This document shows, piece after piece, positions 25,676 through 35,542 of a stretch of 64,000 nt of DNA. A model generated the notes under the pieces. The model was not told where the DNA came from, ran no database searches, and saw only the letters and a list, made by a program, of their open reading frames with translations. Position 1 is the stretch's first letter. Each line of letters opens with the position of its first letter. This DNA is from Betaproteobacteria bacterium Ga0077526. Lineage in GTDB: Bacteria > Pseudomonadota > Gammaproteobacteria > Burkholderiales > Ga0077523. Where the stretch lies: the NCBI GenBank assembly GCA_001464765.1, contig LNDV01000010.1, positions 62,001 to 126,000 on the forward strand, given 5' to 3'. Made by a program: the position numbers and the translations under genes.

Positions 25676-26808
25676 GCCGGCTCGCCCTGCATGAGGTGAA
25701 TGCCTTCGGGGCGATACGACACGCGGACGGCCGCGCCGGGCTCGAGGCCGGGTTCGCGCGCGCCGGCCACATGGCGCTGCAGGGCGGTGAGGGCATCGCC
25801 GGTGCGGGTGCGGATCTGGACGTGACGGTCGGCGCCCACGAACACCACCGTCTCCACCACCCCGTCGATTGTCGGTCCATCCCCCGCGGCAGGGTCGAGG
25901 CTCAATTGTTCGGGGCGGACCATGACCTCGACCCGGTCGCCCTTCGCGAACCGGCCGCCGGGTGCGTGCATCCGCAGGCCGCTCACCGTCTCGATGTCCA
26001 CGCTGTCGCCGCGGTGCGCCGTCACGGTCCCCACGAGCAGATTGCTGTTGCCGATGAACGCGGCGACGAAGCGGTTCGCCGGCCGGTCGTAGATCTCGCC
26101 CGGCGGACCCACCTGCTGCAGCCGACCGGATTGCATGACCGCGATCCGGTCGGACATCACCAGAGCCTCTTCCTGATCGTGCGTGACCACCAGAAAGGTG
26201 ATGCCGACCCGATGCTGCAGCGCCTTGAGTTCGACCTGCATGGCCTGCCGCAGATGGCGATCGAGTGCTGACAACGGTTCGTCCAGCAGAAGCAGGCGGG
26301 GACGGTTCACGAGGGCGCGCGCGAGCGCCACGCGCTGCTGCTGCCCGCCGGAGAGTTGCTTCGGCTTGCGGCGTTCCAGCCCGGCAAGACCTACCAGCGC
26401 GAGCGCCTCCGCCACGCGCGCATTGCGTTCGGCGCGCGGCGTGCCGCCCACATCGAGGCCGTAGCCCACGTTGTCCGCGACGCTCAGATGCGGAAACAGG
26501 GCGTAGCTCTGGAACACGGTGTTGAACGGACGGCGGTACGCGGGAACCCCGGACAGCGGCTGCTCGCCCAGGAGAATTTCCCCGTCATCGAGTTCCTCGA
26601 ATCCGGCGATGGCGCGCAGCAGGGTCGTCTTGCCGCAGCCCGAGGGTCCCAGCAGCGTCAGAAACTCGTTGGTGCGGACTTCGAGATCCACCCCACCGAG
26701 GGCGGAGACGATGCCGCCTTCGGGCGTGGCGAAGCGCCGATGCGCACCATGGATGTGCAGCAATGCGTCAAGGCGGGCATGTCCGATCGAAGCCACGGTG
26801 CTTTTCAA
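25672..26808 (-). CDS. potA: Polyamine-type ABC transporter ATP-binding protein PotA
   Basis: 378 residues. The ATPase domain has Walker [11 protein letters not shown] loop FQSYALFPH, signature [15 protein letters not shown] and Walker [13 protein letters not shown], with the switch His in VVTHDQ. The C-terminal TOBE region includes RPEQL and YRPEGIHL. The start is read as TTG at 26808; a GTG four codons later is an alternative, and neither has a clear ribosome site. It is 87 bp downstream of the phosphopantetheinyl transferase on the same strand, so it could be read from the same transcript as the peptide synthetase genes. Confidence 0.9.
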   Translation of the reverse strand: MKSTVASIGHARLDALLHIHGAHRRFATPEGGIVSALGGVDLEVRTNEFLTLLGPSGCGKTTLLRAIAGFEELDDGEILLGEQPLSGVPAYRRPFNTVFQSYALFPHLSVADNVGYGLDVGGTPRAERNARVAEALALVGLAGLERRKPKQLSGGQQQRVALARALVNRPRLLLLDEPLSALDRHLRQAMQVELKALQHRVGITFLVVTHDQEEALVMSDRIAVMQSGRLQQVGPPGEIYDRPANRFVAAFIGNSNLLVGTVTAHRGDSVDIETVSGLRMHAPGGRFAKGDRVEVMVRPEQLSLDPAAGDGPTIDGVVETVVFVGADRHVQIRTRTGDALTALQRHVAGAREPGLEPGAAVRVSYRPEGIHLMQGEPA

Positions 26809-26895
26809 GTCTTGCGTTCGCCACGGGAGCGGGCTCTGTGGATGGGGTGGTACGCCCTCTCCGGTCGGGGCGCCCGAAGCGAGTATGCCGTCTCC

Positions 26896-27573
26896 TCATC
26901 GCCATGCCCATCCGGTCGCGGCGGGGAGGGCGATCGCCACGATCCAATGACCATCGAATTGCAGGAAGTGCGCCTGCGCCTGCGGCAGGATGTCCATCAG
27001 CGGGTACGTCCCGATCGGACGCAGTCGCAGCGTGCCGGTCCGATCGTCGACGAGGTCGATCTCCACGTCGAGAAAGTCGAGAAACCGGCCGGCAAGCGGT
27101 CGATAGAGCTTGTAGAAAGCCTCCTTGGCGCTGAAAAGCAGCGTCAGATCCCGGTCTCGATGGATCTCCCGCTCCCGGTCAGTGAACAGCAGCGGATGGG
27201 TGTCCGGTTCGGCTCGATTCTGCTGCTCGATGTCCACGCCGATGCCGACGTGGGTGGCCGTAGGAGCGACCGTGGCGATTGCGAGATCTGCCGTGTGGGC
27301 GATGCTGCCGACGATACCCGCCGGCCAGTCGGGTTCGCCTTGTGGACCCACGCCGATCGAAGGACAGGAACAGCCGATCGAAGCGAGCGCGTGATGGGCG
27401 AGCCAGCGTCCCGACGTGTGGGTGAGGCGTCGGGATACAGGCAGGCGGCGGACCCGCTCCGTCTCCCCGGCTGGCAGCAGAGCCGAGCGATCAGCCACGG
27501 GCGCCAGGAATCCTCTCAATGCGCCGAGCCGCACCTCCCGGATATCCGGGGATTGCGTGGTGGAGGGTGGCAC
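26896..27573 (-). CDS. Sfp/EntD-type 4'-phosphopantetheinyl transferase
   Basis: 225 residues from a GTG at 27573. It loads the phosphopantetheine arm of CoA onto carrier proteins. The three family motifs are present: GSIAHTADLAIATVA, VGIGVDIEQ and FSAKEAFYKLY (Mg-binding Asp/Glu and catalytic Lys). It lies 12 bp after the peptide synthetase stop codon on the same strand, so it is almost certainly the dedicated activator of that enzyme's two carrier domains. Confidence 0.92.
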   Translation of the reverse strand: MPPSTTQSPDIREVRLGALRGFLAPVADRSALLPAGETERVRRLPVSRRLTHTSGRWLAHHALASIGCSCPSIGVGPQGEPDWPAGIVGSIAHTADLAIATVAPTATHVGIGVDIEQQNRAEPDTHPLLFTDREREIHRDRDLTLLFSAKEAFYKLYRPLAGRFLDFLDVEIDLVDDRTGTLRLRPIGTYPLMDILPQAQAHFLQFDGHWIVAIALPAATGWAWR

Positions 27574-27585
27574 CGGCCCGGGTGC

Positions 27586-30500
27586 TCAGAGCGCGGTGGC
27601 GGCGAGCCGGGTTCGAACGATCGCAGTGAAGTCGTCGAGATGATCGCGCAGCCAGTTGTCGTGGTTGCCGGGCACCACCTTGACGTCGGCGCCTTCGGTT
27701 GCCCGATCGATCCATTCGCGATCGATGTCCGGCGGTGAATGGGGGGGGCGCTCGGCCGTGCGGACGAGCGTGATCCGGCCCTGGAAGCGACGGCGTGGCG
27801 CGTAGTTGCACAGCGCCTTGAGGATCGAGTATTCGATGCGTTCGTGTTCGAGCAACACGCCGAGGGTGCCGGATACCGAGCCGTTCAGTGCACCGCGCGC
27901 GACGAGATTTCGCCATCGAAGTGCCGACAGGAAGAGTGGGAACCGTCGGAGCGAAAGACCTTTCGATTCGCTGAGCGCCGGGGGAATCCACATGATGAGG
28001 CTGGCAACCGGTTCCCCGGCTTCCTGCAGTCGCACGGCCATTTCGTAGGCCAGGTAGGCACCCTCGCAGCCGCCCCCCAAATGGTATGGACCACCGGGGC
28101 GAATCTGCTTCAGGACGCCGAGGTAGTGCTCGGCGAGTTCCTCGATGCTGTCAAGTGGGCGCAGGCCCTGACCGCGACGTTCGGTGAGCAGGGCGTAGAT
28201 GTCGAACTGATAGAACGGTCGTTCATCGCTGACCCGGCGGGGCATCTCCGCATAGCGCGGGTGGCTGCCGATCGCGAAGAAGGGCGACTTCGTTCCCGAC
28301 GCCTTGCGCAGGATGACGCCCTCCATCGCGGGCGGGACGGATGTGGCGACAAGCGGCGCGATGCGTTCGATCGTGCGCCCTTGAAGCAGAGCGGCGAGCG
28401 GAATTCGTACGCCGGTTCGCGCCTCGATGCGCGCCACCAGACGCACGGCGAGGAGCGAATGGCCGCCTACGTCGAAGAAATCGTCCTTGACTCCGATGCG
28501 TTCCAGGCCGAGCAGTGTCGCCCACACCTCGGCCAGCAGGCGCTCTTCCGGGGTCCTTGGGGCCAAGTAGCTCGCAGCCTGATCCGCTCTTGCGCCGGTT
28601 GGCGCAGGAAGTGCGCGGCGATCGACCTTGCCGTTCGGCGTGAGCGGCAGCGAGGGCAGGACCACCCATGCGGCAGGCACCATGTAATCGGGGAGTTGCT
28701 CCTTCAGGCTGTCGCCGAGATTCCCTGGGTCGACTGTGCTTCCGCTTCCGGGAACGACGTACCCGACAAGGCGGACATCCCCGGGCGAATCCTCCCGGGC
28801 GACGACGACGGACTGGGCAATGCCGGGCAGATTGTCGAGCAGCGCCTCGATCTCTCCCAGTTCGATGCGAAAACCGCGCAGCTTGATTTGGTGGTCTGTG
28901 CGGCCGAGACACTCGAGCCTCCCGTCGGGCCGATAGCGGGCGAGATCGCCAGTCCGGTAGATCGCAGGCGATCGGTCGGGGTCGAACGGGTTGGCGATGA
29001 ACTTCTCGGCCGAGAGTTCCGGGCGATCGAGATAGCCCGCTGCCAGACCTTCACCGCCGATGCAGAGCTCACCGGTCACGCCGGCCGGCACAAGCTGGTC
29101 GAAGCGATCGAGAAGGTACACCTGCGTGTTGCCGATCGGGCGCCCGATCGGAATGTTCCCGTCCGTGGCGTCGACTTCGTGAATCGTGGACCAGATCGTC
29201 GTTTCGGTGGGCCCGTAGACGTTCCACAGCCGGCGGACGCGAGGCCGCAGTTGCTCCGCCAGTGCTCGCGGCAGAGCCTCGCCGCCGCACAGGGCGGTGA
29301 GTTTCGGATCCCCCGACCAGCCGGAGTCGAGCAGCATCTGCCAAGTCGTCGGGGTCGCCTGCATGATCGTCGCACCGGTTTCGGCTAGCCGTGCGGCCAG
29401 GGCCTCGCCATTCGTCACGACGGCACGGCTGCCGATGACGACGCTCGCCCCGCACAGCAGCGGCAGGTAGAGCTCGAGTCCGGCGATGTCGAAGGATAGC
29501 GTCGTCACGGCGAACAGCCGGTCGCCCGCGCCGAGGCCGGGCCTCTCGCGCATGGACAGCAGGAGATTGGCGAGCGAACGGTGGCGAATGCGCACTCCTT
29601 TCGGTCGTCCGGTGGACCCGGAGGTGTAGATGACGTAGGCAAGATCGTCCGGCCCGGGCGCGCGCAGGCGGCGCAGGTCGGCGGGTTCGCTCGCGACCGC
29701 CGCCGCGACGTCGTCCAGCAGGATTCTCGTGACATCGCAAACCGGCAGATGGGTCGCGAGATCGCTCTCCGTCACCAGCACCTTCAGACGGGAGTCCTCG
29801 ATCATGAACAGCTGTCGGTCAGCGGGGAAGGCTGGGTCGATGGGCACGTAGGCGCCGCCCGCCTTCAGGATGCCGAGCAGGCCGACGAGCATGGCCGGCG
29901 ATCGGCCGACACAGATTCCCACGAGCACGCCGGGCGCGACCCCCCGATCTGCGAGATGGTGGGCCAGCCGGTTCGATTGTGCTTCCAGTTGCCCGTAGGT
30001 GAGGGCGATGTCGTCGTGGATGACAGCCACGGCGTCCGGCGATTGCGCGGCCTGCAGCGAGAACAGCGCCGGGAGCGTCTTGTCGAGCGAATAGGCGCCT
30101 GCCGTGGCGTTCCAGACGCTGACGAGTTCCTCCCGCTCGCGGGCGGACATGAGCGGCAGAGCCGAGATCCGCTGGCCGGGGTCGTCCGCCATGCCGCGCA
30201 GCAGGATCTTGTAGTGCTCGATCATCCGGGCGATCGTCGCGGTGTCGAACAGGTCGGTGTTGTGCTCCCAGATCATGGTGAGGCCGTCACGGTCGCAGCC
30301 CTGCGGCAGTCCGAGGGTCTGGGCCGAGTGCGGAATGCCGATCACGCCCAGATCGAACTTTGCCGAACCGTTGCTCAGCACCGGCGTCAGCTTCACGTCG
30401 AGCCCGCTCATCCCGGTCTCCGGCATCGGCTCGTCGTGGAAGCTGAACATCACCTGGAACAGCGGATTCAGGCTCGCGTCCCGCTTCGGTTGCACCGTTT

Positions 30501-33345
30501 CGACCACCCGATCGAACGGAACATCCTGGTGAGCGGACCCTTCGAGGACAACATCCCGGATCTGTGCGACCAGTTCGCTGACGGTAGGGTTCTCCGCGAG
30601 GGTCGCCCGGATCACGACGTTGTTGAGGATCATGCCGATAAGGCTTTCCGACTCGCGCGCGCGCCGGTTGGCGAAGAACGTGCCGATGGCGACATCGGTC
30701 TCGCCTGTGTAGCGATGCATCAGCGCGATGAAACCTGCCAGCATCGTCATGAAGAGGGTGCTGCCTTCGCGGCGGCTCAGGGCACGCAGGGCATTGCAGA
30801 GATCGAGCGGGATTTCCGGTCGCAGCGAGGTACCGCGGAAGCTCTGCAGCGGCGGGCGCGGTCCGCGGGTTGGCAGATCGAGGACCGGCGGGATCGTCCG
30901 GAACCGCGCCTTCCAGTAGTCGAGCTGCCGGTCGGAGACAGCACCTTGCATCCATGCCCTTTGCCACGTCGCGAACTCGGCAAACTGGATGGGCATTGGG
31001 GCAAGGGGCGATGGTTCGTTGCGCCGGAACGCCTCGTAGAGGGGCACCAGCTCACGCAGGAACATGTTGAACGACCAGCCGTCGTGCACGAGGTGGTGTT
31101 CCATGTGCACGAGCACGTTGTGATCGGGCGCGAAGCGCAACAGCGTCCAGCGCACCAGCGGAACCCGGGCAAGGTCGAAGCGGTGCTGGAACTCGCGGTC
31201 GAACCAACCCCTTGCCGCGGCCTCTCGCGCTGTCTCCGGCGCGCTGGAGAATTCCACGACAGGCAGGGAATAGTCGCTCGCCGGATGCACGACCTGTACC
31301 GGGCGGCCATCCACCGTCGGGAAGGACGTGCGGTAGCTTTCGTGCCGACGCAGGATTTCGTCGAGGGCGCGTTCGAGAGCGCGCACGTCGAGTGCACCGC
31401 GAAACGCGATCGTCGACTGGAAGTTGTAGGCAAGGTTGTCCGGGTTCACCTGATGGATGAACCACACCCGCTCCTGGGCGAACGAAAGCGGAATGGTTTC
31501 GCCACGCCGAACGGCCGTGATGGCAAGTTCGGTTTCGCGGAACGTTGCGGCGTCCGTGACGGCGATCACTGGCGCCAGGCCCGCGACGGTGCGATTCTCG
31601 AACACAGCCCGTAACGGCAGGTCGACCTGGAACTCGCTGCGTATGCGGGTGGCAACCTGGGCCACCTTCAGGGAATCCCCGCCGAGCTCGAAGAAGTCGT
31701 CGTGCAGCCCCACGCGGTCGATGCGCAGGACCTCGGCCCAGATGGCAGCGACCCTCCGTTCCGCATCCGTCCCGGGTTCGACGTAAGTGCCGCTCAGGGT
31801 GGGCTGGGAAGAGTCCGGTGCAGGGAAGGACTGACGGTCCACTTTGCCGTTGGGTGTCAGCGGGAACGCGTCGAGAAACACGTAAAGCCCGGGAACCATG
31901 TAGTCGGGCAGCGATCGCGCCAGGGCCGCCCGCAGATCGCGGGGTGACGGCGATGCGCCGGGCCCCGGAACGATGTACGCGACCAGACGCTTGTCTCCGG
32001 GGACGTCCTCGCGCACGAGAACGACGGCCTGCCGTACGTCGGGCTGCGCATCGAGCGCAGCCTCGATTTCTCCCAGTTCGATACGAAATCCGCGCACCTT
32101 CACCTGAAAGTCGACGCGACCCAGGTGCTCGAGGTCGCCATCCGGCCGCTGACGCACGAGATCGCCCGTCCGGTATAGCCGCGATCCGCCCGCAGGGTCG
32201 AGGGGATTGGCGATGAATCGCTCGGCCGTGAGTTCAGGTCTCGCGAGATAGCCCACCGCGAGCCCGGCGCCGCCAATGTAGAGCTCGCCGGGCGTACCAG
32301 GGGCGACCGGTCGCCGGTCATCATCCAGTATGGCGAGTTGCGTATTGGCGATCGCGTGACCGATGGGTACCGCGCCTTCGCCGGGCGACACGCGATGCAG
32401 CGTGGACCAGATGGTGGTCTCGGTCGGGCCATAAAGATTCCACAGCTCCGCACAGCGGGGCAGCAACTGACGGGCGAGTTCCCGGGGCAAGGCCTCGCCG
32501 CCGCAGAAGATGCGCAAGCCTGCGTTGCCGCGCCAGCCCGCATCGAGCAGGAGGCGCCATGTGGCGGGCGTAGCCTGCATGACCGTGATGGCCTCGGCGT
32601 CGATCAGTGCCGCCAGCGCCCTTCCATCGGAAGCCGTCTCCCGGCTTGCGATCACGACCTTGGCTCCGACGAACAGGGGGAGGTATATCTCGAGCCCCGC
32701 GATGTCGAAAGACAGCGTGGTCACGGCCAGCAGCCGGTCGCCCGGACCCATGCCGGGTTCCTGGGCGAGACTGCGCAGAAAGTTCACGACCGCGCGATGG
32801 GGAATCTCGACCCCCTTCGGCCGGCCTGTGGAACCCGACGTGTAGATCACGTAGGCGCGATCGTCGCCGGAAGGGGGCGCAGGAAGCGGCTCCGCTCCGG
32901 ATCCAAGGGAAGGATCGTCCACGCAGACCACGTCCGCAGCGGTCGGGGGCAGGGACTTGCGCAATGCGGCCTGCGTGACGACGAAGCGGGCCTGCGAATC
33001 CTCCAGCATGTAGGCGATGCGGTCCGGCGGATAGGCGGGATCCAGAGGCACATAGGCACCGCCTGCGCGGAGCGTGCCCAGCAGGGCAACCACCATGTCG
33101 CAGGAGCGCTCCAGATACAGACCGACGAGCTCGCCGGGACCCACGCCGAGGACGCGAAGGGTCCGTGCCAGGGCGGCGGCCCGCTGGTCGAGTTCGGCGA
33201 ACGAGAGGCGCTCGTCCGCGAACTGTACGGCGGGCGCATCGCCTCGCGCCCGGATGGCATCGGCGATCAGCTCGTGAATCGTGTCGGCGCGGCCTTCCGT
33301 GCCGATCGCGTGCGACGGCTTCGCGGGAACTTGTCCCTCGTACAT
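27586..33345 (-). CDS. Two-module non-ribosomal peptide synthetase, A-T-C-A-T-TE
   Basis: 1919 residues from the ATG at 33345 (AGGAG seven bases upstream). Domains in order are A1 (about 20-515; AYVIYTSGSTGRPKGVEI), T1 (LGGDSLKVA), C (about 610-1045; HHLVHDGWS intact), A2 (about 1070-1555), T2 (VGGHSLLAV) and TE (about 1660-1919). By alignment to the GrsA pocket I read A1 as DILQFGLIWK and A2 as DILQLGVIWK. Both are one residue from a code I recall for glycine (DILQLGLIWK), so a Gly-Gly-type dipeptide core is suggested, with low certainty. The TE nucleophile elbow is GGGCEG: Cys1760 replaces the usual Ser, with a likely His in GNHDNWL. There is no starter C domain, so loading begins at A1. 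It is followed by its own phosphopantetheinyl transferase and preceded by an asparagine synthetase. The product is unknown. Confidence 0.93.
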   Translation of the reverse strand: MYEGQVPAKPSHAIGTEGRADTIHELIADAIRARGDAPAVQFADERLSFAELDQRAAALARTLRVLGVGPGELVGLYLERSCDMVVALLGTLRAGGAYVPLDPAYPPDRIAYMLEDSQARFVVTQAALRKSLPPTAADVVCVDDPSLGSGAEPLPAPPSGDDRAYVIYTSGSTGRPKGVEIPHRAVVNFLRSLAQEPGMGPGDRLLAVTTLSFDIAGLEIYLPLFVGAKVVIASRETASDGRALAALIDAEAITVMQATPATWRLLLDAGWRGNAGLRIFCGGEALPRELARQLLPRCAELWNLYGPTETTIWSTLHRVSPGEGAVPIGHAIANTQLAILDDDRRPVAPGTPGELYIGGAGLAVGYLARPELTAERFIANPLDPAGGSRLYRTGDLVRQRPDGDLEHLGRVDFQVKVRGFRIELGEIEAALDAQPDVRQAVVLVREDVPGDKRLVAYIVPGPGASPSPRDLRAALARSLPDYMVPGLYVFLDAFPLTPNGKVDRQSFPAPDSSQPTLSGTYVEPGTDAERRVAAIWAEVLRIDRVGLHDDFFELGGDSLKVAQVATRIRSEFQVDLPLRAVFENRTVAGLAPVIAVTDAATFRETELAITAVRRGETIPLSFAQERVWFIHQVNPDNLAYNFQSTIAFRGALDVRALERALDEILRRHESYRTSFPTVDGRPVQVVHPASDYSLPVVEFSSAPETAREAAARGWFDREFQHRFDLARVPLVRWTLLRFAPDHNVLVHMEHHLVHDGWSFNMFLRELVPLYEAFRRNEPSPLAPMPIQFAEFATWQRAWMQGAVSDRQLDYWKARFRTIPPVLDLPTRGPRPPLQSFRGTSLRPEIPLDLCNALRALSRREGSTLFMTMLAGFIALMHRYTGETDVAIGTFFANRRARESESLIGMILNNVVIRATLAENPTVSELVAQIRDVVLEGSAHQDVPFDRVVETVQPKRDASLNPLFQVMFSFHDEPMPETGMSGLDVKLTPVLSNGSAKFDLGVIGIPHSAQTLGLPQGCDRDGLTMIWEHNTDLFDTATIARMIEHYKILLRGMADDPGQRISALPLMSAREREELVSVWNATAGAYSLDKTLPALFSLQAAQSPDAVAVIHDDIALTYGQLEAQSNRLAHHLADRGVAPGVLVGICVGRSPAMLVGLLGILKAGGAYVPIDPAFPADRQLFMIEDSRLKVLVTESDLATHLPVCDVTRILLDDVAAAVASEPADLRRLRAPGPDDLAYVIYTSGSTGRPKGVRIRHRSLANLLLSMRERPGLGAGDRLFAVTTLSFDIAGLELYLPLLCGASVVIGSRAVVTNGEALAARLAETGATIMQATPTTWQMLLDSGWSGDPKLTALCGGEALPRALAEQLRPRVRRLWNVYGPTETTIWSTIHEVDATDGNIPIGRPIGNTQVYLLDRFDQLVPAGVTGELCIGGEGLAAGYLDRPELSAEKFIANPFDPDRSPAIYRTGDLARYRPDGRLECLGRTDHQIKLRGFRIELGEIEALLDNLPGIAQSVVVAREDSPGDVRLVGYVVPGSGSTVDPGNLGDSLKEQLPDYMVPAAWVVLPSLPLTPNGKVDRRALPAPTGARADQAASYLAPRTPEERLLAEVWATLLGLERIGVKDDFFDVGGHSLLAVRLVARIEARTGVRIPLAALLQGRTIERIAPLVATSVPPAMEGVILRKASGTKSPFFAIGSHPRYAEMPRRVSDERPFYQFDIYALLTERRGQGLRPLDSIEELAEHYLGVLKQIRPGGPYHLGGGCEGAYLAYEMAVRLQEAGEPVASLIMWIPPALSESKGLSLRRFPLFLSALRWRNLVARGALNGSVSGTLGVLLEHERIEYSILKALCNYAPRRRFQGRITLVRTAERPPHSPPDIDREWIDRATEGADVKVVPGNHDNWLRDHLDDFTAIVRTRLAATAL

Positions 33346-33478
33346 GGCGGTCTCCTGGCGCTGCAAGGGATCTCCGCACGATCGGCGGTATCGCGTCGGC
33401 GGCTTGTCCGCCCATCACGCGAACCGCGCAGGGTAGGCGAAGCTTCCTCGAGGTCTTCTTATCGTTCGTTCGGCTCGA

Positions 33479-33495
33479 CCGCTTCGACGAAGCGG
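33479..33495. repeat. Perfect inverted repeat between asnB and the peptide synthetase
   Basis: CCGCTTC-GAC-GAAGCGG lies in the 231-bp gap upstream of the synthetase start, about 135 bp from the ATG. It could be an operator or an mRNA hairpin; there is no T run. No other feature is evident in the gap, which may hold an internal promoter. Confidence 0.4.
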
Positions 33496-33576
33496 CAAAT
33501 CGGCCAGAAAACACTACGCCCGCGAGCCGAATCCGACAAGCGCTTTGCGTTGCGCAGTGCGGAAAACTGCCGCAGA

Positions 33577-35448
33577 TCAGGAAAACGAAGCGTGGGCCTG
33601 CAGGCGTTCGCGAACCCGGTGGACATCGATCCCGCCCATGAAGATCTGATCCCATACTTCGAGCATCATCAGCTTCACCCTCAGGCGCTGATCCGCGCTG
33701 GCCACGAGGCGATCGGTCTGGGACCGTGACAGCCGGAAGTGGCGTGCAACGAAGGAGTCGCGGAAGTAGGCGGGATCGAAGCGCATCCGCTGGAACGCGG
33801 AGACATCGAAGCCGCGCTTCTTCCGCTGACTCAGGATGCGCGGGAGGTACCGGTCCGCGACTTCCCGGAGGACCCACTTGTCGCGCAGAAGCGGATGTTC
33901 CTTCTCCCAGGCGCGGGCAGAGAAACGGATCTTGTGCCGATAAGGCAAGTTGATTGCCGTGCCGACCACTGCCTCCGACAGGAAAGGAAAGCGGGCTTCG
34001 ATGCCGGCGGCCATGCCCATTGTGTCGTTGCGATGCAGCAAGGTCTGGAGGTGGCCCGACAGGAGATCCAGCGTGCGTATGTTGCGGTCGGGTGCCCGCC
34101 CCATCCGTTGCCGAAACGTCTCGCGAGCACGGTCACGGTCTTCCGTGTGCGTGAACTGACCGAGCAGATCCGCGACCAGCCCCGGCGCCGTCCCGGAACT
34201 CTCCCAGAGCATCGGGCCGATTGCGGGGATGCGATGGACCAGGCGGCGCAGGCGATCGAGCAGACGGTGGTAGGCTGCCCAAACAGGCTCATACGCGATG
34301 TCGTTGTATCCGAGGAAGCATTCGTCCGAGCCTTCGCCCGTGAGCACGGCCTTCACGCCCTGTGCCTTGACCAGTCGCGACACCATGAGAAACGGGATGC
34401 TGTGCGGATGGCCGCTGAAGGGGTACTCGTAGTGCCGGATCACGTCGGGGGTGAGGTCGATGAAGTCCTGATCGCGGGTCTCCACGACCTGGAGATCGAG
34501 CTTCAGGTGTCGGGACAGCGTCGCGGCGGCGTCGTATTCGCTCAGCGGGCCCACGACGTTGGCGTGGAAGATCGCGAGGTTCCCATGGTGCCTTGCCGCC
34601 ATGGCCATCAGCAGCGAGGAATCCACGCCGCCGCTGCATAGTGCGCCGACAGGCGCGTCGGCGAACAGCATGCGGCGCACGGACTCCTGCAGCAGTTCGT
34701 CGACCCGGTCGACGGCCTGTGCCGGCGTCAGCGCTTCCAGGGATTCGGCGACCGACGGATCGATCAGACCAGGCAGGTCGGCGAAGCTCTCGAAGCGTGG
34801 TTGCCCTCCGATCGTGAGCGTGACGAGGGAACCCGCCGGAACGATCCGTACCCCGTCGAAGAACCCGCCGTCCCTCACTGGCGCCGGACAGTGCATCAGG
34901 TATCGGATCACCTGGAAGCTGTTCGGTCGCAACGGCATCCACGGCATCATCGCCTTCACTTCAGAGCCGAACAGGAGACGATCGGCATCGTGGTAGAGGA
35001 AAAGCGGCTTGATGCCGAACCGGTCCCGGGCGAGGATCAGTTCACGGCTGGTCGTCCTGTAGAAGGCGAAGGAAAACATGCCCTGAAGCCTCGGCAGTGT
35101 CACGGCAGGGCCGTCGAGGATCAGCAGGTACAGGAGTACTTCCGTGTCGCTCGTGGTGCGCAGCGTCACTCCGCGGCCGATCAGTTCCTCGCGGAGTTCC
35201 TGGAAGTTGTAGATCTCGCCGTTGTAGACGACACAATGGCGCCGTTCCAAATCCCATAAGGGCTGGTCACTGCGTTCGGCGAGGTCGACCAGCGACAGGC
35301 GGGTGTGCGCAAGCCCGATGCCGGGAGCAGCATGGACGCCGCAGCCATCAGGTCCGCGGTGTCCGATGAGCCCTGCGCTGCGACGAAGCCGGTCTTCCGC
35401 AGGAATGGTGCTGCCGTCCGTGTAGACGATGCCGAATATCCCGCACAT
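33577..35448 (-). CDS. asnB: Glutamine-dependent asparagine synthetase (AsnB family)
   Basis: 623 residues from the ATG at 35448, which places Cys2 (MCGIFGIVYTDG) as the N-terminal nucleophile after Met removal. The glutaminase half has GHRGPDG, YNGEIYN and the SDTE motif. The synthetase half has the ATP pyrophosphatase P-loop LCSGGVDSSLLMA, LTGEGSDECFLGYNDI and the C-terminal EARFPFL. It should transfer ammonia from glutamine to an adenylated carboxylate, classically aspartate. Being upstream of the peptide synthetase, it may serve that pathway by amidating a precursor or product. It belongs to the superfamily that includes beta-lactam synthetases, but it keeps Cys2, which those usually lack. 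Confidence 0.88.
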   Translation of the reverse strand: MCGIFGIVYTDGSTIPAEDRLRRSAGLIGHRGPDGCGVHAAPGIGLAHTRLSLVDLAERSDQPLWDLERRHCVVYNGEIYNFQELREELIGRGVTLRTTSDTEVLLYLLILDGPAVTLPRLQGMFSFAFYRTTSRELILARDRFGIKPLFLYHDADRLLFGSEVKAMMPWMPLRPNSFQVIRYLMHCPAPVRDGGFFDGVRIVPAGSLVTLTIGGQPRFESFADLPGLIDPSVAESLEALTPAQAVDRVDELLQESVRRMLFADAPVGALCSGGVDSSLLMAMAARHHGNLAIFHANVVGPLSEYDAAATLSRHLKLDLQVVETRDQDFIDLTPDVIRHYEYPFSGHPHSIPFLMVSRLVKAQGVKAVLTGEGSDECFLGYNDIAYEPVWAAYHRLLDRLRRLVHRIPAIGPMLWESSGTAPGLVADLLGQFTHTEDRDRARETFRQRMGRAPDRNIRTLDLLSGHLQTLLHRNDTMGMAAGIEARFPFLSEAVVGTAINLPYRHKIRFSARAWEKEHPLLRDKWVLREVADRYLPRILSQRKKRGFDVSAFQRMRFDPAYFRDSFVARHFRLSRSQTDRLVASADQRLRVKLMMLEVWDQIFMGGIDVHRVRERLQAHASFS

Positions 35449-35542
35449 CTTCTCGTCGCTTCGTTTGGTGTTGGTATCTTCTCCGACCGAGCATAACCGA
35501 GGCCGCGAGCGCTGACGAGCAAGATGGATTGACGGGGGGGCG

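Noticed and set aside
27739..31614. Two long plus-strand frames (549 and 677 codons) opposite the peptide synthetase
   Set aside because: Both are shadows of conserved A, C and T domains and show no family motif.
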